A stretch of DNA of 64,000 nucleotides. It comes from DALYLB01 sp033763135. Its GTDB lineage: Bacteria; Acidobacteriota; Blastocatellia; RBC074. The number at the start of each line of letters is the position of its first letter. Within the stretch, counting starts at the first letter, position 1. Location of the stretch: assembly GCA_033763135.1 (NCBI GenBank), contig JANRKY010000075.1, forward strand, positions 1 through 64,000, given 5' to 3'. A program made the translations under genes and the position numbers. Below, piece by piece: positions 10,801 to 17,890 of the stretch. Below the pieces are notes generated by a model. That model was not told the DNA's origin. It was given only the letters and a program-made list of their open reading frames with translations, and did no database searches.

Positions 10801-12409
10801 CGCGCCGATGACGCCGATGCAGGTGGTCGCGGATCTCGGATCGCGGATTCCGGTGGCGGCGGGCGAATATTTCCTGACGGCGGGCGTCAAGTTCAGTTCG
10901 TTCAAGAGCGTCAACGGCTTCGTGCTGTTGACGGCGCTCTTTGGAAAGCATTTCGAGATCGACGTGCTGGGCAAGGCGACGCTCTCGTCGCCGCCGAACG
11001 CGGCGGAGCCGCTGGTTTCGGCGAGCCTGGCGCTGCTGGCGCGCTTTGCGCCGGACGAAGGCGAGCTGAAGGTGATGGCGAAGCTGTTGCCGGACGCGTA
11101 CGTGTTCTCGAAGAACTGCCATCTGACGGGCGGCTTCGCGTTCTATTGCTGGTTCGGCGAGAAGAACCGGGGCGATTTCGCGCTGACGCTCGGCGGGTAT
11201 CACAAGGAGTTCGACGTGCCGCCGCATTACCCGCGCGTGCCGCGGCTGGGCTTGAACTGGCAGGTCGACGCGAATCTCAAGATCACGGCGGAGGCATATT
11301 TCGCGTTGACGCCGTCGGCGCTGATGGCGGGCGGGAATCTGGCGGTCGTCTGGCAGAGCGGGCATCTGAAAGCCTGGTTTCTGGCCGGCGTCGATTTTCT
11401 GATTGGCTGGCAGCCGTTTCATTACAGTGGCCGGGTTCAGGTTTCAATCGGCGCGTCATACACGTTCCGGTTCTTCGGCTGGCGAACGGTGAGCATCGAG
11501 CTGGCGGCCGAACTGAAGGTATGGGGCCCGCCGTTCTCGGGGATCGCGCACGTCAAGTGGTTTGTCATTTCGTTCGATGTGGCGTTCGGCGATCGGTACG
11601 AGACGTTGCCGGAATGGATCAAGGAATGGACGGCGTTCCAGACGGCCTTTCTGCCGAGCGACGACGCGATCTGCACGATCGTGGCGCAGGCCGGGAAGGT
11701 GGCCTCGCATGGCAGCCAGCCGGGCGAGGCGAAGCCGAAGGCCAACACGCCCGCGCATCTGGGCATTCTGAATCCCCGCGAACTGTCGATCGTGGTGAAC
11801 TCTGCGGCGCCGGTGACGAAGACGGCGGGCGCGCTGCTCGCGTCGACGGCGGTGTCGCCGGCGCTGGGAATCGCGCCCATGAACAAGAAACATGACGCCT
11901 GGGATTGCCAGTTCGAGATCCGGATCGAGCGGGAAGGGACTCTTGTCAATGGGCTGTTTAGCGCGAAGCCCCTGCGGCAGGCGGTTCCCGCCGCGTTGTG
12001 GTCCGAAGAGTCGGACCCCGCGAAGCGGAAAGATCGGTTGATCGCCGATGCGGTCTGCGGCTACGAGATTCAGGCCGCGAACAAGTATTCGCACAGCGCG
12101 CCGGCCGCGGTCTCCGCGACGGTGGCGTTGCGCCGGCTGAAGCCGCTCTCGGCGCTGTCTGGCGGTCGGCCGGACCTTGCGAAAGACCAGGCCGGGGTTC
12201 GGGACAAAATGACGAACAGCGTGCAGGCGCCCGAGGCGCGCGAGCAGCGACGGCAGGCGCTGGCGGGGCTGCTGCCCGGGATCGAAATCGATTGGACCGG
12301 GGTGACGGTGGCCGCCCTGCGCGGAGCGCCGACGCTGGTTGAGGTGAAGGAGATCGATCTCGTCGAGAATAACCCGGTTGCGCCGGGGCCGGATCTGGGA
12401 ATGAGTTAA
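7850..12409 (+). CDS. DUF6603-like giant beta-rich protein (1519 aa)
   Basis: This is a long protein of alternating short beta strands. From about residue 830 to 1250 the pattern (FGPFHFQRVGIGL, GLGIDFKRGALEIGGALL, a VEGLALGFGYNRTIKLP stretch, WFLAGVDFLIGWQPFHY) resembles DUF6603 proteins, a family without a known function; this is recognition by eye. No signal peptide is seen. The ATG at 7850 has AGGAA about 10 nt upstream; a GTG at 7811 overlapping the previous stop is an alternative. DNA composition changes inside the gene: the part before about 9650 is moderate in GC with mixed codons, and the rest is strongly GC-biased. The gene may therefore be a mosaic of two sources. Confidence 0.82.
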   Translation: MEFATLKSKLRVENGELNLEISEFPDVELRAFLTEYFPTGRLILTHAAPPDVDAQHETVSIQGRGGDLPFPDMAILAVFSLRQEAPGAEKVAAVSITGTCNDGWRWSTSFPSLEGTWLSELSPLRSAAHAMATLVLCSYTEGEVAKRGLHFQGVFAPAFLGGLRAFLPGAEHRLMGAVDMIPVNRRLNPKGLDRLPAVELSGNALEVASMDKTFFPLPVSQLQYHLYCRPYLDHAQLRWIYESFVVVEGAIQFSSRGNVHAIPFSGAYSQNAGSLRITMLPADGIDGALEEIGALMGAPLPAPNGIVGARDFLRLKEVSLLVDVTGGGGIRYITCQVETGTSVRLRLIPGLLSLDCIDLYFRVDRPFGGNSHISVMICGLLAMTEEATLMLSASYDRIAEASHLSFSGALSRGPLRAREVFRRLMGYDHPTLPNVEVNNFLFQVDPTTKSYSAEIALANRWEMNGPSNAAVYLTNLHFRFHHAGEAETDVEMRALFTVGGCTLYLAAAYEGVAKGWTFRGGTSAGNPIPAGLGLSKFLQAIGTFGPLPPTIEKLVLRDVDVVFNTQTSDFSFRTTATFPIDGKPGGVGDAELLVHLDFTRKTKAEPPVHALQLGGVLKIDGREFAVGYGSQGETSLLVAAYDNPKGDTLDLGAFFGKLSTGVAGSVRPNLSVTLKHAQLAYGKTAAGNSKFLFGVELGAGVELSRLPLVGSYFDRGQTLSVVFQLLALSETFTAGEVGEINRLTAPGTTKLPESEIDVAKGRVQVKAAVRLGEVSRQLELPLETGAEKKDGPAAGGAALVSPPKTSDRIVKWVDVQKAFGPFHFQRVGIGLRGANVDFLLDASLEMAGLTITLEGLAAECALADLGKGAFKPTFHLDGLGIDFKRGALEIGGALLRTGEGQYDGALTLHYNKLGVQGFGSYRTGPDGHPSLFIYALVDYPIGGPPFFQVEGLALGFGYNRTIKLPAIDEVGEFPLVKHAMAKPAAPMTPMQVVADLGSRIPVAAGEYFLTAGVKFSSFKSVNGFVLLTALFGKHFEIDVLGKATLSSPPNAAEPLVSASLALLARFAPDEGELKVMAKLLPDAYVFSKNCHLTGGFAFYCWFGEKNRGDFALTLGGYHKEFDVPPHYPRVPRLGLNWQVDANLKITAEAYFALTPSALMAGGNLAVVWQSGHLKAWFLAGVDFLIGWQPFHYSGRVQVSIGASYTFRFFGWRTVSIELAAELKVWGPPFSGIAHVKWFVISFDVAFGDRYETLPEWIKEWTAFQTAFLPSDDAICTIVAQAGKVASHGSQPGEAKPKANTPAHLGILNPRELSIVVNSAAPVTKTAGALLASTAVSPALGIAPMNKKHDAWDCQFEIRIEREGTLVNGLFSAKPLRQAVPAALWSEESDPAKRKDRLIADAVCGYEIQAANKYSHSAPAAVSATVALRRLKPLSALSGGRPDLAKDQAGVRDKMTNSVQAPEAREQRRQALAGLLPGIEIDWTGVTVAALRGAPTLVEVKEIDLVENNPVAPGPDLGMS

Positions 12410-12438
12410 CGCGCGCTGATGGGCGAGAGGCAAAAACG

Positions 12439-14244
12439 ATGGCAGAGACGACATATACTTTTCGCAATGAACATCACCCGACGTTGCTGGCGGGCGCGTA
12501 CAAGGTGACCGCGACCTGGGGCGTCTCGGTCGATAAGACGCCGAAGGCGGGCAAGTCGCAGACGGCCGATTTCTTCGTCGCGGGCGAGCGTTTCTCGCTC
12601 AAGCCGGCCGACATTCATTCCGCCTATCCGCCGGAGGGAAGCCGGGGAAGCTTTGAGGATTGTCTGCCGCACATCGCGTTGGCGCGCGACACGCTGCCGT
12701 GGGAGCGCACGGCGGATGGGGAGAAGGCGCCCTGGCTCGCGCTGCTGGTGCTGCACGAGAGCGAAGCGGCGCAGTGCCGCCTCCAGACGATCACGCTGGA
12801 AGATTACGGAAAGACGCTTCCGGCGGCGCCCGTCTTCGCCTTCGAACCGGGACAGGAGAAGACCGATCTGGTCCAGGTGATCTCGCTGCCGGCGGCGCTG
12901 GCCGGGACTTTGCTGCCTCAGCACGGGGAGCTCTCGACGCTCTGTCACGTCCGCGCGAAGAGCGAAGGCGGGGTCGACACGGAGAGCGTCGCTGTCGTCG
13001 CGAGTTGTCGTTTGCCGGCGAAGGGGCGCAACACCGTGCATCTGGTCTCGGTCGAGAAGCGATACACGGGGACGGGATTCAATTTCTCCTCCCAGGCGAC
13101 GGTCACGCTGCTTTCGCTCAAGAGCTGGAGTTTCACCTGCGAGGTCGCGAATCACCTGGAGTCCGAGTCGCTGGAGCGGATTTTTTCGGAGATGAAGAGC
13201 GCCTGGCTGCGGCTGCCGATTGAGGGAAGCAACTCCGTGCGTGGATATCTGGCCGCGGGGTTCGTTCCCGTGCCGCATCGGTTTCGCACGGGCGAGACGG
13301 GCGCATCGTGGTATGCCGGTCCGCTGGCGCCGGCGTTGCGCGCGCCTGCTCCCGACAAGGCGCTGAAGTTTCCCGCGGCGAGCGCCGACGCGCTGCTCTG
13401 GTATGACGAATCGCTGGGAATGCTGAATATCGCCTATGCGGCGGCCTGGGAGCTGGGACGCGCGCTCGCGCTGCAGAACCGGCGCATGCGGGAATTGCTG
13501 CAGCAGTGGCGGCGGCAGCGGATGCTTCAGGAGCATGCCCGGCAGGCGGCCGATGGCGTGGGCGCTTGCGGCCATCTCCCGCAGGCGCAGCGCGCCCGTC
13601 CTCGCAGCCCGCTGGCGCCTCCCGAAGAGCTGGCGGCCTGGATCGACGGATTGCGTCGTCTGCGGGGCATCCCCATCAAATATCTGGCGCCGGACGAGCG
13701 CATGCTCCCGCGCGAATCGATTGCGTTCTTCGGTCTCGATCAGAACTGGATCGAGGCGCTGCTCGACGGCGTGCTCAGTTCGGTGCGCACGCCGACGGCC
13801 TATGAGGCCTGCTGCCGGGAGGCCGAGAAGGAACTGCTCTACAGCAGCCCGGCGCCAGTTGTCACCGGCTTCCTGCTCCGCTCGAAGGCCGTCGCCGGAT
13901 GGCCGGGGTTGCAGATCTCCGCCGTCGGCGCGGATCTCGACGCGCGCAGGAATCAGCCGCTGGAACTGTATCGCATGGAGCAGCTCTCGCCGTCGATCCT
14001 GCTCTGCCTGTTCAAGGGGACGGTGAATTCGCTCACCATCCGTCAGCCCGCCGAGACGCTGCATCTCGAACTGAAGACGCCCGGGGAGGCCCCCGCGCTC
14101 TGGCGCGCCGGCGAAAAGATCTGGAAGGATGAGACCGGGCGCGTTCTCGATCTCACGATGTTGCGCGATTCTTCCGGCGCCGGCTTCGCGCAGCATTTCC
14201 TGCACCAGCAGCAGACGCTCGAAGCCGCGGTGCAATGGTCGTAA
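12439..14244 (+). CDS. Cassette protein of unknown function (601 aa)
   Basis: I cannot assign a function. The N-terminal third looks beta-rich (YTFRNEHHPTLLAGAYKVTATW; FFVAGERFSLKPADIHSAYPP). The middle has a helical segment around residues 330-375 (YAAAWELGRALALQNRRMRELL), followed by an Arg/Gln-rich linker and a conserved-looking block, YLAPDERMLPRESIAFFGLDQNWIEALLDG. It follows the DUF6603-like gene after 29 nt and precedes the 71-aa gene, so it is probably part of one transcript. A 609-aa antisense ORF covers the same DNA and was rejected because this strand continues the operon and shows more protein-like composition. Confidence 0.82.
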   Translation: MAETTYTFRNEHHPTLLAGAYKVTATWGVSVDKTPKAGKSQTADFFVAGERFSLKPADIHSAYPPEGSRGSFEDCLPHIALARDTLPWERTADGEKAPWLALLVLHESEAAQCRLQTITLEDYGKTLPAAPVFAFEPGQEKTDLVQVISLPAALAGTLLPQHGELSTLCHVRAKSEGGVDTESVAVVASCRLPAKGRNTVHLVSVEKRYTGTGFNFSSQATVTLLSLKSWSFTCEVANHLESESLERIFSEMKSAWLRLPIEGSNSVRGYLAAGFVPVPHRFRTGETGASWYAGPLAPALRAPAPDKALKFPAASADALLWYDESLGMLNIAYAAAWELGRALALQNRRMRELLQQWRRQRMLQEHARQAADGVGACGHLPQAQRARPRSPLAPPEELAAWIDGLRRLRGIPIKYLAPDERMLPRESIAFFGLDQNWIEALLDGVLSSVRTPTAYEACCREAEKELLYSSPAPVVTGFLLRSKAVAGWPGLQISAVGADLDARRNQPLELYRMEQLSPSILLCLFKGTVNSLTIRQPAETLHLELKTPGEAPALWRAGEKIWKDETGRVLDLTMLRDSSGAGFAQHFLHQQQTLEAAVQWS

Positions 14245-14266
14245 TCATTGGAAAAGGAGTAGGAAC

Positions 14267-14482
14267 ATGGCGGAACAACGCATCTTTATTTATTCTGGAA
14301 ACATCGACGAGGCCTTCAAGGCGGCGGCGAAGAAGAGCCTGATCGACGCGCAGTGGATGCCGCTCTGCGAGATCGTGCAGCCGACCCAGGTTCTGATCTG
14401 CAGCGGCGCGGATCGGAGCACGTGCATTCCGCAGCAGGCGCCCTGGCCCTATCAATATGCCATCGTGGCGCAGCGGTCGTAG
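14267..14482 (+). CDS. Small cassette protein (71 aa)
   Basis: This short protein ends the cassette. It begins MAEQRIFIYSGNIDEAFKAA and contains three cysteines. A strong AAAGGAG site at 14253-14259 lies 7 nt before the ATG, which supports a real gene despite its size. I do not recognise a domain; the aromatic-rich C-terminal half (QQAPWPYQYAIVAQRS) looks like a compact fold or an interaction motif. An in-frame ATG at 14129 lies inside the upstream gene and is unlikely to be used. Confidence 0.75.
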   Translation: MAEQRIFIYSGNIDEAFKAAAKKSLIDAQWMPLCEIVQPTQVLICSGADRSTCIPQQAPWPYQYAIVAQRS

Positions 14483-14492
14483 GGCGAGAGGC

Positions 14493-14727
14493 GGGCTACA
14501 GGGCAATGGCATTAAGTTTGTAAAAAGAGGGCCTCACGCGAAGCCGCGAAGACGCAAAAGAAGAGAGAGTTCCGAGTTTTCTACCTCTTCGCGTTCTTTC
14601 TTTTCGTCTCCGCCGGCCGTGCGGCTCGCGGGATTTTTGAATCGCAAACGAAGACGCGAAGAAGACCTGCCTCTTTCCACTTCGCGCCTTCGCGTGAGGT
14701 TTAACTTAATGCCATTGGGCTACAGGG
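14493..14727. mobile_element. MITE-like palindromic element with 11-bp target duplication
   Basis: A roughly 213-bp core (14504-14716) begins CAATGGCATTAAGTTT and ends with its near-exact reverse complement, continuing inward with CCTCACGCGAAG-type arms. It is flanked by GGGCTACAGGG at 14493-14503 and again at 14717-14727. The related sequence near the decayed cyclodeaminase copy (24209-24219) has a single GGGCTGCAGGG, as expected of an unoccupied site. It encodes no protein of its own. The right duplication contains the stop codon of the gene that ends at 14720. A second copy flanks the cassette at the start of the window. Confidence 0.75.
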
Positions 14728-15703
14728 ACAATTCGGTTCCCAGGCCCGTCTGGACGGCGTGTTGGTAGATGGCCTGGGCCACGGCGACATCCTGCGCGGC
14801 ATTGCCGACGGACTTGAAATAGGTGATCTCGTCGGCGCTTTCCCGGCCGGAGATGCGTCCGCGGAGAAGTTCGCCGATCTCGCCGCTGATGTCGCTCATT
14901 TGAATGGCGCCCCGGTCGAATGCGATGAGCAGATCGCCGGCTTCAGCCAGCGCGGCCTCGCGCGAATCCACGACGATGCGGGACGCTCGCTGGAGCGTCG
15001 TCTCATCCACCTCCTGCATCTGCGGCGTAAACGAGCCGACGGCGTTGATGTGCGCGCCGGGGTTGACGTCCGTCCCCGCAAAGACCGGCGTGGCGGAGGT
15101 CGTCGCCGTGCAGATGATGTCCGCCGCGCGGACGGCTTGCGCGGGCGTTTGCGCGGCGCGCAGCTCGATGCCGCGCAGTTGCGGCTGCAATTCGTCAATG
15201 AAGGCTTCCACCTGCCGGGGGCGAGGCGCATGGATCCAGGCCTCCCGCAGCGGACGAACCGCGCAAACGGCGAGCAGTTGCGTCCGCGCCTGAACGCCTG
15301 CGCCAAAGATGGCGGCCACACGCGCATCCTGCCGGGCGAGCCGCTCCGTCGCCACGCCGCTCGCGGCGCCGGTGCGCAGGGCCGTCAGGCTGCTTCCTTC
15401 CATCACGGCCAGCGGAGCGCCGGTGGCGGCGTCCAGCAGCAGAACGAGCGCGTGCACCGTCGGCAGCTTCAATTCGCGATTGCCCGGAAAGACCGAGGCC
15501 ACCTTGACCGCCAGCGCATCCGAACCGCGCAGATAGCCGGGCATGATCAACGCCACTCCATCGTGCCCGGCCGGTCGCAGCGCGGCGCGGATCGGCACGT
15601 CGGCCTGACCCGACGAAAGCTGGGCAAAAGCGTCGCCGACCGCCGCAATTGCCGCGGACATCGTCAGCGCGTTCGCGATGTCTTCACGAGTAAGGATTCG
15701 CAT
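14720..15703 (-). CDS. Ornithine cyclodeaminase/mu-crystallin family protein
   Basis: The 327-aa sequence has the full family layout: N-terminal ILTREDIANAL, the LPTVHALVLLLDAATG substrate-side block, a Rossmann dinucleotide-binding segment AAIFGAGVQARTQL and the C-terminal DEITYFKSVGNAAQD motif. Members act as ornithine cyclodeaminase, alanine dehydrogenase or NAD(P)H-dependent delta1-pyrroline-2-carboxylate reductase. Because an aconitase X pair, known in other bacteria as cis-3-hydroxyproline dehydratase, sits about 9 kb upstream together with a decayed copy of this same gene, the pyrroline-2-carboxylate reductase role (forming L-proline) is the most attractive guess. GGAGAAT precedes the start. 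A repeat element has inserted at its stop codon. Confidence 0.9.
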   Translation of the reverse strand: MRILTREDIANALTMSAAIAAVGDAFAQLSSGQADVPIRAALRPAGHDGVALIMPGYLRGSDALAVKVASVFPGNRELKLPTVHALVLLLDAATGAPLAVMEGSSLTALRTGAASGVATERLARQDARVAAIFGAGVQARTQLLAVCAVRPLREAWIHAPRPRQVEAFIDELQPQLRGIELRAAQTPAQAVRAADIICTATTSATPVFAGTDVNPGAHINAVGSFTPQMQEVDETTLQRASRIVVDSREAALAEAGDLLIAFDRGAIQMSDISGEIGELLRGRISGRESADEITYFKSVGNAAQDVAVAQAIYQHAVQTGLGTELSL

Positions 15704-15770
15704 GCAGCTATTCTCCTATGCGCGGACTGCCGTCCGCCGGAAGTTCATTTCCTGAATCGTGCCAGAAAGC

Positions 15771-15880
15771 CTTCGGACAGGAAATCTCCACCACGGGGGA
15801 CACGGGGATCAATAATCATCGAAGCCCCGTGCTCCCCGTGTTCCCCGTGTTCCCCGTGGTTCAGTTCTTCTGTTCCAATC
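15771..15880 (-). repeat. CCACGGGG palindromic element, copy A (reverse)
   Basis: Imperfect inverted repeat whose arms contain CCACGGGGGACACGGGG (left) and CCCCGTGCTCCCCGTG followed by further CCCCGTG units (right). Read in reverse it matches the copies near 31.6 and 46.6 kb, including a GACAGAAG-type left end and a TGTCCGAA-type right end. It overlaps the end of the membrane-protein gene; its periodic sequence creates a false GEHGEHGEHG peptide in another frame. Confidence 0.8.
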
Positions 15881-17243
15881 GCGAGGCCCGCGTCTCTTTG
15901 CGTCGAAACGGCGCCGGCATCGAGAGGACGATCAACAGCAGGGCCGAGGGCGCGACATGCAGCAAGAGGCGCGAAAACGACGAGGCGATGTGGCTCGACA
16001 CCGAGCCCCAATTGCTGAAGAGATAGACGCCGGAATAACAGACAATCGGCAGCAGGACGGAAAGAGACAGAATCGCTCTTGCCGGCCGGAGCGGGCCTCG
16101 GAGCTGCAGAACCAGGGCTCCGAGAAAGCCGGGCCACAGGACGCCGAATCGATTCAGGCGCAGGAACTCGCTTCCGACGCCGCGGCCAATCTCCATGGCG
16201 AGGTTCGCGCTCGCGAAGAGCGTGCGGAGGGGCGTCCGCTGGAAATCGGTCCAGCGAGGCGCGGCGACCACATCGAGAAAGAGGCGCCACAAGCCGAAGA
16301 GCAGGGCGCCCGGCAAGAGCGCCAGGCACAATTCCCGCGGTTCGCGGCGCTGCAGCGCCCGGATGGCGGCGAGCAGCGCCAGACAGGACCAGAGAATGAC
16401 GCCTTCCTGTTTGACCCAGATGAGCGCGGCCGCCGCGGCGCTCATCGTCCGCAACGCGCCGGCCGTGTCCTGTTCCCAATATTCCAGCAGATAGAGGACG
16501 GCCGCAAGCTGAAAGACCGCCAGCGGAAAATCGGCATAGCCGGAGGAGGCGCTTCCCTCGCCGAGCCAGGCGAGCGGCACAAGAAAGAGCGCCGCCATGG
16601 CCGGCCACGCGTGACGCCGCTGGCCGAAACGGGCGACTCCCGTCCCCAGCAGCGCGAGGGCCGCGAGATAGAAAAGGGGAAACAGCAGTTTCGCCAGCGC
16701 CTGATCGGGCCGCCCCAGCCAGCCGTAGAACCAGGCTTCCGTCAGCGGAAGCAGCAGCGGATATGAGGTGTGCGGCCAGATGCCGTTGGGATTCGGATAA
16801 TAATCGAGAGGAAGCGCGCCGCCGTTGAGAAACGCGATGCGAGCTTTGAACTCCCAGATCAGAAGCGCATCCCAGCCCAGCCAGATATAGTAGCAGGCCA
16901 GCGTGACGACCATCATCTGCGCTGAGACGACGAGCAGCGACCATTGATCGAGACGGCGTTCGAATCGAGGCCAGACCAGTTCCCGCAAGCCCTCTCGCCG
17001 CGCTCGCAGGCCGAGCGCGGCAATCACCAGGCACGCGGCCGTGCTCGCTCCGCGCAGCAGGCCGCCGGCGAAGAAGAACCCCAGGCAGAACGAGGCGAGA
17101 GAGACAAACGCGCAGCCGAAGAGAAACGCCATCGCGAAGGTTTCGCCAACCCCCAGGCGTCGCTCGGGCAGCGCGAGCAGGGCGATGCCGAATCCCGCCG
17201 CCAGCAGAACCAGCAGCGCTATTGCGAGCAGAAGGAGATCCAT
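15861..17243 (-). CDS. Polytopic membrane protein, glycosyltransferase-like (460 aa)
   Basis: A strongly hydrophobic protein with about 10-12 predicted membrane spans. The region after the third span contains WDALLIWEFKARIAFLNGG and YYPNPNGIWPHTSYPLLLPLTEAWFYGW, a large outer loop with acidic and aromatic residues similar to that of dolichyl-phosphate-mannose-type (GT-C/ArnT-like) glycosyltransferases. I infer a lipid-linked sugar transferase; the donor and acceptor are unknown. Its start overlaps the previous gene on the same strand by 25 nt, suggesting coupling. The last codons lie inside a repeat element, so the natural C-terminus may have been altered by its insertion. Confidence 0.85.
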   Translation of the reverse strand: MDLLLLAIALLVLLAAGFGIALLALPERRLGVGETFAMAFLFGCAFVSLASFCLGFFFAGGLLRGASTAACLVIAALGLRARREGLRELVWPRFERRLDQWSLLVVSAQMMVVTLACYYIWLGWDALLIWEFKARIAFLNGGALPLDYYPNPNGIWPHTSYPLLLPLTEAWFYGWLGRPDQALAKLLFPLFYLAALALLGTGVARFGQRRHAWPAMAALFLVPLAWLGEGSASSGYADFPLAVFQLAAVLYLLEYWEQDTAGALRTMSAAAAALIWVKQEGVILWSCLALLAAIRALQRREPRELCLALLPGALLFGLWRLFLDVVAAPRWTDFQRTPLRTLFASANLAMEIGRGVGSEFLRLNRFGVLWPGFLGALVLQLRGPLRPARAILSLSVLLPIVCYSGVYLFSNWGSVSSHIASSFSRLLLHVAPSALLLIVLSMPAPFRRKETRASRLEQKN

Positions 17244-17779
17244 TCAGTCCGCTCCGAAACGTCGGTCAGGAGGATGGCGGGGCCGATCCGCCGCGCGCCG
17301 GGAGCCATTGCCTCCGGCGGTTGCTGCAGATAGAAAAGAGCCCGCCGGATGGCGACCCCGGGGCCCGGAGGATGAAGCGCCACTGCTCCCGCCCCCGGCG
17401 CGTTGCATCCGAGCACCGCGATCTGTCTGGGCCAGCTGAGATAGGCCGCCGTTCGGTAGGTCTGCGTGAAGGTCGGATCGATCACCGGGCCGACGAACAA
17501 GAGAGTTTCATTCGGCGCAAGATCCGTTGTCATCGCTCTCAGCCGCTCCGACGGCTGATCGATCCGCAGATGCTGCAGGAAGCGATCCGATGACGCGTCC
17601 GCTCCGCCCTCGGTAACCGCCGCCAGATCGGGAAAGACCTCCAGGACCATCTGCTTCAACGGCTTCAGATGAGCGCGCGCGAAGGGTCTCAGGCGATGGT
17701 TGCCCGCCAGAAGCGCCGCCGTCATTACAAGAATGCCGCCAACGCCAATTGCGATCGGCGCTGAATATCTTCCTGCCAT
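17219..17779 (-). CDS. Membrane-anchored protein of unknown function (186 aa)
   Basis: The N-terminus has one hydrophobic segment (IAIGVGGILVMTAALLAG), a likely membrane anchor or uncleaved signal. The remaining 160 residues appear extracytoplasmic and mixed alpha/beta. No domain is recognised. The 3' end overlaps the start of the glycosyltransferase-like membrane protein by 25 nt, so the two are probably made together and may work together at the membrane. The start codon is preceded by GAAGAGAG, a modest ribosome-binding site. Confidence 0.7.
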   Translation of the reverse strand: MAGRYSAPIAIGVGGILVMTAALLAGNHRLRPFARAHLKPLKQMVLEVFPDLAAVTEGGADASSDRFLQHLRIDQPSERLRAMTTDLAPNETLLFVGPVIDPTFTQTYRTAAYLSWPRQIAVLGCNAPGAGAVALHPPGPGVAIRRALFYLQQPPEAMAPGARRIGPAILLTDVSERTEWISFCSQ

Positions 17780-17844
17780 ACTCTCTTCATCCGGATGAGG
17801 CCGTTTATCGAGCCGCGTTCGACGAAGATTCAGTGTATCGCAGA

Positions 17845-17872
17845 TCCACCCGGATTCGGAATCCGGGTGGAA
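17845..17872 (-). terminator. Perfect 12-bp hairpin after the 17891-19321 gene
   Basis: TCCACCCGGATT, a 3-nt loop and AATCCGGGTGGA form a perfect stem just downstream of the - strand gene's stop. There is no T-run, so it is either a Rho-assisted terminator or an mRNA-end stabiliser. Confidence 0.55.
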
Positions 17873-17890
17873 CCGATGGCCCCGGAGGGA

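Noticed and set aside
8987..11422. 811-aa antisense ORF in the DUF6603-like gene
   Set aside because: Extreme Arg/Gln content and no domains; the + strand frame is the operon member.
12406..14235. 609-aa antisense ORF over the 601-aa cassette gene
   Set aside because: Composition is shadow-like, and it would run against a tightly spaced operon.
15745..17034. 429-aa ORF ending in GEHGEHGEHG repeats
   Set aside because: The periodic tail is the translation of the CCACGGGG repeat, and the body is out of frame with the membrane protein.
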